A DNA stretch of 7,173 nucleotides, taken from positions 1 to 7,173 of the forward strand of contig NZ_SUTK01000065.1 of NCBI RefSeq assembly GCF_015062905.1. Direction: 5' to 3'. The notes below the pieces were generated by a model. The model was not told the DNA's origin, did no database searches, and worked only from the letters and a program-made list of their open reading frames with translations. Of this stretch, positions 1-4,740 are shown piece by piece. Position 1 is the stretch's first letter. Each line of letters starts with the position of its first letter. A program made the position numbers and the translations under genes. The DNA comes from Methanobrevibacter thaueri (lineage in GTDB: Archaea; Methanobacteriota; Methanobacteria; Methanobacteriales; Methanobacteriaceae).

Positions 1-1978
1 AAACTCAGGAGCAACCATCGGAGGAGAAGTCACAATTAAAAAAACCAAAGCAACCGAAGCTAAAAAAGTTGTTTTAGCACCAATTGAAAACAACATTCGT
101 GTACAGGGTGACGTTCGTGGCCTGTTTGCAGGAAAAGTAATGGTTCAGGGAGATATCATAGGATCACAAATAAGAGCCCCAAGACCAAGGATGGGCTTTA
201 ACAGTCTTTTTGATGAACTGATGGACTATACCCCTGCCATGAAAGAAATCAAATTTGCAGTAGTGTCCACAAATCCGAAAGACATCGTTATTGTCGGCCC
301 GAACACTGAAGTGCAGTTACACGAAAGTCCAGTGGACGTAAGCAAAGTCGAAGGTGTCGGAAACCTTGTTGATGTAAGCTATGAAGACATCGGCGGTTTA
401 AAAGAAGAAGTTAAAAAAGTAAGGGAAATGATTGAAATTCCTTTAAAAAGGCCTGAACTCTTCGAGAAATTAGGAATCGCACCACCAAAAGGAGTGTTAA
501 TGCACGGACCACCAGGTACCGGTAAAACATTACTAGCTAAAGCAGTAGCTAGTGAAAGTGATGCCCATTTCATCGCAATCAATGGGCCTGAAATCATGAG
601 CAAATATGTGGGCGGATCCGAAGAGAACCTAAGGGAATACTTCGAAGAGGCTGAAGAAAACTCACCTTCAATCATATTTATCGATGAACTTGATGCAATT
701 GCACCAAAAAGAGAAGAAACCAATGGAGAAGTTGAAAGAAGAACCGTTGCACAGCTTCTTACATTGATGGACGGTCTTAAATCCAGAGGACAAGTGGTTG
801 TAATCGGTGCAACCAACAGACCGGATTCACTTGACCCTGCACTCAGAAGACCTGGAAGATTCGACCGTGAAATAGAAATCGGAGTACCTGACACCGAAGA
901 AAGAAAAGAAGTTCTTGAAATCCACACAAGAAATATGCCTCTTGCAGACGACGTTGATTTGGACAAAATCGCAAATACCACTCACGGATTTGTCGGAGCT
1001 GATCTCGAATCATTATGTAAAGAGGCAGCAATGAGAGTAGTAAGAAGAATACTTCCTGAAATTCAGAATGACGAAGAAATTCCAAAAGAAGTAATGGAAA
1101 AAATTGTTGTAACCGGCGATGACTTTAAAAATGCTCAAAAGGAAATCCAACCTTCCGCACTCAGAGAAGTGCTTGTCCAAATCCCAGACATCAAATGGGA
1201 TGACATAGGAGGTCTCGAAGATGTTAAACAGGAACTTAAAGAAGCTATAGAATGGCCTTTAAAACATCCTGAAACATTCCAACGCTTAGGAATCAGACCA
1301 CCTAAAGGAACATTGCTTTACGGAATTCCTGGAACAGGTAAAACATTGCTTGCAAAAGCAGTGGCAAGCGAAAGTGAAGCCAACTTCATTTCAGTCAAAG
1401 GCCCTGAACTTCTATCCAAATGGGTAGGAGAATCCGAAAAAGGAGTTAGAGAAGTCTTTAGAAAAGCAAAACAAGCTTCCCCAACAGTGATCTTTTTCGA
1501 TGAAATAGATGCAATAGCCAGTGCACGTAGCGGAAATGACACTGACAGCGGCGTTACAAAAAGAGTTGTCAACCAACTGTTAACAGAAATGGACGGTTTG
1601 GAAGAGCTTGAAGACGTTGCAATTATTGCGGCAACCAACAGACCTGACATTCTGGATGCCGGATTAATGAGACCTGGAAGGTTCGACAGACACATAGAAG
1701 TTGGCGAACCAGATGAAGAAGCAAGAATATCCATCTTTGAAGTGCATACCAAAGGAATGCCATTAGCCAAAGACGTGGATCTCAAAAAATTAGCCAAAAA
1801 CACTGAAGGCTATGTAGGAGCAGACATTGAGGCTGTTTGCAGAGAAGCTGCAATGCTTGCCCTAAGAGATGACCTTGAAGCTAGTGAAATCCCATATAAA
1901 TACTTCAAAGAAGCAATAGACAAAGTGAAGCCAGGAAATATGCAAAAAAATGATGAACAATTAGTTCAGTACATGTAG
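1..1978 (+). CDS. cdc48: Cdc48/VAT-type AAA ATPase, 5'-truncated
   Basis: This is a hexameric ATP-driven protein unfoldase of the cytoplasm, the archaeal counterpart of p97/Cdc48, which can feed substrates to the 20S proteasome. The frame is open from base 2, and 46 codons precede the first ATG (140), so the true start lies before the window. About 658 residues are visible; relatives have about 730. The order is the end of the N domain (to about base 350), then D1, then D2. D1 has Walker A GPPGTGKT at 506-529, Walker B Asp-Glu at 683-688, and the ATNRPD region with arginine fingers at 848-850 and 857-859. D2 has Walker A GIPGTGKT at 1322-1345, Walker B at 1499-1504 and arginine fingers at 1670-1672 and 1679-1681. 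Aromatic pore-loop residues appear in both (KYVG, KWVG). The protein ends Gln-Tyr-Met; the penultimate Tyr recalls the HbYX proteasome-docking tail, although the residue before it is not hydrophobic. The family assignment is very secure. Confidence 0.97.
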   Translation, partial: NSGATIGGEVTIKKTKATEAKKVVLAPIENNIRVQGDVRGLFAGKVMVQGDIIGSQIRAPRPRMGFNSLFDELMDYTPAMKEIKFAVVSTNPKDIVIVGPNTEVQLHESPVDVSKVEGVGNLVDVSYEDIGGLKEEVKKVREMIEIPLKRPELFEKLGIAPPKGVLMHGPPGTGKTLLAKAVASESDAHFIAINGPEIMSKYVGGSEENLREYFEEAEENSPSIIFIDELDAIAPKREETNGEVERRTVAQLLTLMDGLKSRGQVVVIGATNRPDSLDPALRRPGRFDREIEIGVPDTEERKEVLEIHTRNMPLADDVDLDKIANTTHGFVGADLESLCKEAAMRVVRRILPEIQNDEEIPKEVMEKIVVTGDDFKNAQKEIQPSALREVLVQIPDIKWDDIGGLEDVKQELKEAIEWPLKHPETFQRLGIRPPKGTLLYGIPGTGKTLLAKAVASESEANFISVKGPELLSKWVGESEKGVREVFRKAKQASPTVIFFDEIDAIASARSGNDTDSGVTKRVVNQLLTEMDGLEELEDVAIIAATNRPDILDAGLMRPGRFDRHIEVGEPDEEARISIFEVHTKGMPLAKDVDLKKLAKNTEGYVGADIEAVCREAAMLALRDDLEASEIPYKYFKEAIDKVKPGNMQKNDEQLVQYM

Positions 1979-1999
1979 GGAAGAAACTCCACTTCCCTA
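1976..1999 (+). repeat. Hairpin 1 of three, at the end of cdc48
   Basis: This is an inverted repeat with an 8-bp perfect stem: TAGGGAAG at 1976-1983 and CTTCCCTA at 1992-1999, around an 8-base loop. The left arm begins with the stop codon of the ATPase gene, so the structure would form at the very end of that mRNA. It is followed by pyrimidine-rich sequence but not by a clean T run. Its arms share the GGGAAG/CTTCCC core with the next two hairpins. A role in termination or mRNA 3'-end protection is inferred. Confidence 0.7.
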
Positions 2000-2045
2000 T
2001 TTCCTCCCAGTTATATATTTAATTTCTAACCATATTTTAACCTCG

Positions 2046-2069
2046 GGGAAAGATACAGAAATCTTTCCC
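2046..2069 (+). repeat. Hairpin 2 of three
   Basis: This is a 9-bp perfect inverted repeat with arms GGGAAAGAT (2046-2054) and ATCTTTCCC (2061-2069) and a 6-base loop. It is followed by ACCTCCATTATATTGA, which resembles the sequence after hairpin 3 (ACCTCTATTGA). Hairpin and tail therefore look like one repeated unit. Compared with hairpin 3, one extra A in the left arm is matched by one extra T in the right arm. Confidence 0.75.
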
Positions 2070-2103
2070 AACCTCCATTATATTGACAAATTTCTCTACC
2101 GTT

Positions 2104-2126
2104 TGGGAAGATATGGAATCTTCCCA
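2104..2126 (+). repeat. Hairpin 3 of three
   Basis: This is a 9-bp perfect inverted repeat with arms TGGGAAGAT (2104-2112) and ATCTTCCCA (2118-2126) and a 5-base loop. Its left arm starts 58 bases after that of hairpin 2 and its arms are closely related. The shared tail ACCTCTATTGA follows at 2130-2140, and then a T7 run at 2143-2149. The hairpin and T run together would suit an end point for read-through from the ATPase gene. Confidence 0.75.
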
Positions 2127-2245
2127 TCAACCTCTATTGAACTTTTTTTATATTAATTTAAAAATTGATTTGAGCCCATAAAATTTTATTTTAACCTAAA
2201 TATTGATTTACCAGCATAGTTTAATGAATTAAGGAGAGTAATAAA
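2127..2245. other. AT-rich spacer with no further recognisable gene
   Basis: This spacer lies between the last hairpin and the TATA box of the next gene. Apart from the T7 tract, it is simple AT-rich DNA with an ATTGATTT word that occurs twice (about 2164 and 2202). I see no tRNA-like or other RNA structure and no credible small coding frame. The AAGGAGAG at 2231-2238 looks like a ribosome site but lies upstream of the TATA box, so it should not be in the mRNA of the next gene. Confidence 0.5.
2143..2149 (+). terminator. Oligo-T tract, likely terminator after cdc48
   Basis: Seven consecutive T residues lie about 165 bases after the ATPase stop and 17 bases after hairpin 3. Archaeal RNA polymerase often ends transcripts on oligo-U tracts without needing a hairpin, and this is the longest T run between the two plus-strand genes. 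The assignment rests on position and composition only. Confidence 0.5.
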
Positions 2246-2262
2246 CTTTATATACTTTTAAC
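2243..2262 (+). promoter_or_regulatory. TATA-box promoter of the small gene pair
   Basis: TTTATATA at 2247-2254 matches an archaeal TATA box, with an A-rich upstream stretch (AATAAA) that could serve as BRE. The downstream word TATATACTTTTAAC (2249-2262) is nearly repeated in front of thiC (4688-4700). Transcription would start about 25 bases after the box, near 2275-2278. That places the GTG at 2278 at or next to the mRNA 5' end. Confidence 0.6.
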
Positions 2263-2277
2263 TTCAATAGTATTAAT

Positions 2278-2640
2278 GTGGCAGGCAAAATAAGAAAGAA
2301 AACTGGCGAAAACATGATAGAATATTTGCAAAATGGTCCGATTATGCCTTCTTGTGAAAGCAAAGTTGTTCAAAATGACGAATTTCTAAGCAAACTTGAA
2401 CAGAAACTCATATTACTAAGTGAGAAATATGGTTTAGGCGAAGTATTATTTAGAGAAAAAAATCCGCTAAATAATAACTCATTTGCTTCATTCTATATCA
2501 GAGCACCAAAAACCTGGTCAAATCAGGAAATCTTTGATGTATGGGATTTAATTTCCGAAGAAGTGGATGCTTTTGCTGCAAAAGAGGGCTATGATAACTT
2601 GATGGAAGTCTGTAATGTTGCCGTCTCTGACAGGTACTGA
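2278..2640 (+). CDS. Unrecognised 120-residue protein, upstream partner of HEPN-like gene
   Basis: I do not recognise this family. The protein is soluble, with no signal peptide or membrane segment. The apparent layout is a helix (34-51), two strands (54-60, 68-76), an amphipathic acidic helix (81-102) and a final strand (111-116): a small alpha/beta fold. It lacks the GSxxxG...DxD signature of the minimal nucleotidyltransferase that usually accompanies HEPN toxins. The next gene starts within 9 bases of its stop, so the two products are probably made together. Acting as a partner or antitoxin is an inference from position only. The start is uncertain. GTG 2278 lies at the predicted transcription start and would be leaderless; ATG 2314 gives 108 residues and drops a Lys-rich N terminus that may be untranslated leader. 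Neither has a clear ribosome site. The gene is AT-rich compared with thiC. Confidence 0.75.
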   Translation: MAGKIRKKTGENMIEYLQNGPIMPSCESKVVQNDEFLSKLEQKLILLSEKYGLGEVLFREKNPLNNNSFASFYIRAPKTWSNQEIFDVWDLISEEVDAFAAKEGYDNLMEVCNVAVSDRY

Positions 2641-2643
2641 GGT
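2639..2643 (+). promoter_or_regulatory. Ribosome binding site overlapping the upstream stop codon
   Basis: GAGGT overlaps the TGA of the upstream gene (2638-2640). It sits 6 bases before ATG 2650, but directly against ATG 2644 with no spacer. The spacing favours 2650 as the start of the HEPN-like gene. The overlap suggests that ribosomes finishing the first gene help start the second. Confidence 0.7.
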
Positions 2644-2649
2644 ATGATT

Positions 2650-3039
2650 ATGGTTCATGCATTTGTACCCCAACATCTATTAGACTTTGCAGAATACATT
2701 CAAAATCAAGAATATTCGGCAGAACACTACGATTTGCAATGCATAGATCGAACTATTATTAACAGAGCCTATCTGTCAACATATCTTCACGTTCAGGAAT
2801 GGATTTTGAATAATGGTCCCTGCAATGATGTGAAAGATTATTCCAAACATGACGTTGGATACCATGCTGCAATTTGCATTGCCTTAAACGAGTTAAACAA
2901 AAAGGCAATGAGCAAAAAATATGCGGATTTCATCGAATTAAGAGTCGATGCAGATTACAACATTGTAACTATCATCACTCCAAAAGATGCACAAAAAGCA
3001 TTGGATTTAGCTTTTCAAATCCAAAATGCATTGCAGTAA
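2650..3039 (+). CDS. HEPN-domain-like protein (UPF0332/PF05168 type)
   Basis: This is a small all-helical protein of 129 residues from ATG 2650 (131 from ATG 2644). Counting from ATG 2644, NRAYLSTYLH (40-49) resembles the helix-start motif RAYYAxFH of HEPN proteins. His74 falls where these proteins carry a conserved His. ELRVDADY (98-105) matches their LRxxADY motif and is followed by a final helix beginning at a Pro-Lys-Asp-Ala cap. HEPN proteins include RNases, toxin halves of toxin-antitoxin pairs and nucleotide-binding scaffolds. No canonical R-x4-6-H catalytic motif is present: Arg41 and His49 are separated by seven residues. RNase activity is therefore unproven. It follows an unrecognised gene closely and is probably co-translated with it. 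The family call rests on motif resemblance by eye. Confidence 0.7.
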   Translation: MVHAFVPQHLLDFAEYIQNQEYSAEHYDLQCIDRTIINRAYLSTYLHVQEWILNNGPCNDVKDYSKHDVGYHAAICIALNELNKKAMSKKYADFIELRVDADYNIVTIITPKDAQKALDLAFQIQNALQ

Positions 3040-3055
3040 AAAAACTATTTTTTTT
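3038..3055. terminator. Bidirectional oligo-A/oligo-T terminator between convergent operons
   Basis: A7 (3038-3044), CTA, then T8 (3048-3055) gives each strand an oligo-U tract. On the plus strand the T8 follows the HEPN-like stop (3037-3039) by 8 bases. On the minus strand the A7 reads as T7, about 50 bases after the exonuclease stop. One element could end both convergent transcripts. This fits U-tract termination in archaea, but the ends are not mapped. Confidence 0.65.
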
Positions 3056-3094
3056 AAAATCCCGATTCAAGTTAAAGGCAATATTTACCTGAAC

Positions 3095-3748
3095 CTACTT
3101 TTTAGGCAAAATATCATCAGGCTCCACAATCCTTTTATTAAAATACTGTCTTTTATATTCAATGAATGGGAATTTAGGCCCACTTACGCCCCATTTAGGA
3201 TTATATCCAAAAACATTAATATATTCAACCAAATCATCACGTTCATTTTTCAGTGCTACAGTTACATCATATAATGCCTTTGTATCATCGATTGCCCTGT
3301 GGAAATTGACCTCTTCGATGCCATAATACTTAACCGCATCAATCAGCTTATGAGGAAACTCTTTACGGTCCTTTAAGACTGTTACTGTATCAATCCAGTT
3401 AAGATTTGACACTATATCCTCAGCTTCATCAGGATAATGCCTTTTTAAAAGCCCATAAACAAATGTCAAGTCGAATTGGCAGTTATGTGCAATCATCAAT
3501 GTACCGGGAGTCAAATGACTTTTCAAATCCTCTGCAACGATTGCTTCACTTATGCCTTCAGTTATTAGCATCTCATCTGTTATTCCAGTTATTTCAGTGA
3601 TTTTAGACGGCAAATCAAAACCGACATTGATGAATTCATCATATTCCTCGATTTTGCCGTCTTCAACTATCAGCATTGCAAGTTCGATAATTCTTGATTC
3701 CTTAAAATCCAAACCTGTTGTTTCAGTATCAAAAAATATTACCTTCAT
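3095..3748 (-). CDS. DEDDh-family 3'-5' exonuclease (DnaQ-like)
   Basis: This is a 217-residue nuclease of the RNase T/DnaQ exonuclease superfamily, expected to remove nucleotides from 3' ends of DNA or RNA with two metal ions. Motif ExoI is FDTETTG at residues 6-12 (Asp7, Glu9). ExoII is HNCQFDL with Asp93. ExoIII is HRAIDDT with His150 and Asp155 in the H-x4-D spacing of the DEDDh subgroup, so all catalytic residues are present. About 40 residues after the domain, rich in Tyr and Lys, may contact nucleic acid or a partner. There is no polymerase or helicase domain. Its ATG lies 9 bases after the stop of the DUF2099 gene, with a GAGTG ribosome site (3754-3758) that shares the last base of that stop, so it is the second gene of that operon. 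The substrate cannot be told from sequence; repair, proofreading or RNA trimming are all possible. Confidence 0.93.
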   Translation of the reverse strand: MKVIFFDTETTGLDFKESRIIELAMLIVEDGKIEEYDEFINVGFDLPSKITEITGITDEMLITEGISEAIVAEDLKSHLTPGTLMIAHNCQFDLTFVYGLLKRHYPDEAEDIVSNLNWIDTVTVLKDRKEFPHKLIDAVKYYGIEEVNFHRAIDDTKALYDVTVALKNERDDLVEYINVFGYNPKWGVSGPKFPFIEYKRQYFNKRIVEPDDILPKK

Positions 3749-3757
3749 ATTTACACT

Positions 3758-4648
3758 CTAAATCAGTTTATGTGGAGCATCGCTTTTGTCCCTTGGATAA
3801 TCCTTGGTTGTCAACGGCTTTCCAATATGCTCAAGCCTTACATCCAAGAATCTGCGCCCTTCCTCACTTGCACAGAAAATCGGAACCTTCACTCCATAGT
3901 AATATGGCTCTATCTCATCTGCATATCCCCTGACCTCCTTGGATGCACATGCGGTTACTATGTCTCCGCATTCAAACATCATTTCGGCTTCGGCGCGTGT
4001 CACACCGGTTGTGTGCGCAACAAAGATATACACATTGACGTCATCATCGACAGGGTATTCCCTCAGCTCCCTGATCATCGGGGAAGGTATTACTGTTATT
4101 GCAATGTTTTTGTATCCCTTATCCAGTGCAATCTTCAATCCCTCAAGCTGGTTCAGCTCGGCAGTTTCAGGATTTAGAATTATGCAGTCCTTTTCCTCGA
4201 GATTTTTAATGACTTCCGGAATCGGTGTTGTGCTTACAAGGCCGGACACTCTTCCTCCAACGCCCTGAACAACGCGGGGATTTGTCATGAGAAGTGTCCC
4301 TGCACCGTCACATGCGCCGACAACACAGTCGATGTTTCCCTTTTCCATGTTGGTCTTGAGGATTTCAGAAATGCCCACAGTCACCAGGTCATCCATCTCG
4401 ATTACCCTTTGCGGTGTGCACATTCCAAAGTCCTGGATTCTGAAATTGATGTTTTTTCTTATGAATTCCTCGTTGAGCTCATCCACCTTGTGCATCGCAT
4501 GAAACATTGGGCAATATTTCATTTCGGATTCGCCAACTTCTGTTATTTCGCCGTTTTCGATTACTACTCGGACTTTTCCTAATGTTTCTATGACATGTCT
4601 ATCTTCTACCATATGACCACCATCATGTATTAGTATTTGATGACCCAT
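3758..4648 (-). CDS. Methanogenesis marker protein 8 (DUF2099 family)
   Basis: This protein belongs to a family found in methanogenic archaea and has no proven function; a link to methanogenesis or its cofactors is inferred from that distribution. Recognisable family stretches include YCPMFH (45-50), FGMCTPQRV (74-82), GRVSGLVSTTPIPEV (132-146), HTTGVT (212-217) and DIVTACASKEVRG (229-241). Eight cysteines are present (46, 77, 108, 113, 155, 227, 234, 259), several inside these conserved stretches, which would allow metal or Fe-S binding. There is no membrane segment or signal peptide, so it is probably cytoplasmic. The start is uncertain. ATG 4648 has no ribosome site. ATG 4612 (284 residues, beginning Met-Val-Glu-Asp) is preceded by GGTGGT three bases upstream and would begin close to where I remember relatives starting. 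It is the first gene of a minus-strand operon with the exonuclease and divergent from thiC. Confidence 0.85.
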   Translation of the reverse strand: MGHQILIHDGGHMVEDRHVIETLGKVRVVIENGEITEVGESEMKYCPMFHAMHKVDELNEEFIRKNINFRIQDFGMCTPQRVIEMDDLVTVGISEILKTNMEKGNIDCVVGACDGAGTLLMTNPRVVQGVGGRVSGLVSTTPIPEVIKNLEEKDCIILNPETAELNQLEGLKIALDKGYKNIAITVIPSPMIRELREYPVDDDVNVYIFVAHTTGVTRAEAEMMFECGDIVTACASKEVRGYADEIEPYYYGVKVPIFCASEEGRRFLDVRLEHIGKPLTTKDYPRDKSDAPHKLI

Positions 4649-4680
4649 ATAAAAAAAGATAATGTTTAGAGAAAATTGAA

Positions 4681-4700
4681 AAAATTCTATATACTTTAAC
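4681..4700. promoter_or_regulatory. TATA box of thiC, possibly shared with the divergent DUF2099 gene
   Basis: TATATA at 4688-4693 sits in TATATACTTTAAC (4688-4700), almost the same word as in front of the small gene pair. On the plus strand it has an A-rich upstream stretch and predicts a start near 4715, giving a leader of about 25 bases before thiC. On the minus strand the same core reads AAAGTATATAGAA and lies about 40 bases before ATG 4648. I see no second TATA box in the 92-base intergenic region, so it may work in both directions. Confidence 0.55.
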
Positions 4701-4729
4701 GAAGATAACTATTATTGATTAGTCAACAT

Positions 4730-4734
4730 GAGGG
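4730..4734 (+). promoter_or_regulatory. Ribosome binding site that supports the TTG start of thiC
   Basis: GAGGG lies 6 bases before TTG 4741. A stop codon in the thiC frame at 4729-4731 rules out a longer protein, and the next in-frame ATG is 15 codons downstream (4786). The site and its spacing make TTG the best start. Confidence 0.65.
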
Positions 4735-4740
4735 ATAAAT

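Noticed and set aside
379..981. Open antisense frame of 200 codons opposite D1 of the ATPase, and a similar one at 1318-1803 opposite D2
   Set aside because: Both lie wholly inside a well-supported gene, have no promoter or ribosome site, and resemble each other only because D1 and D2 are duplicated domains.
1976..2126. CRISPR array or transposon-derived repeat
   Set aside because: Only three hairpins are present, with differing lengths and spacing, no uniform spacers, no cas genes, no flanking target duplication and no transposase.
2231..2238. AAGGAGAG as a ribosome binding site for the 120-residue gene
   Set aside because: It lies 39 bases before the GTG and upstream of the TATA box, so it should not be transcribed with that gene.
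2874..3092. Alternative frames within and after the HEPN-like gene (2874-3092 and 3026-3274, +)
   Set aside because: They overlap supported genes, read through the terminator tract, and give Lys/Phe-rich low-complexity products typical of AT-rich non-coding frames.
4649..4740. TPP riboswitch in front of thiC
   Set aside because: The predicted leader is about 25 bases, far shorter than a TPP aptamer, and the conserved CTGAGA-type core is absent.
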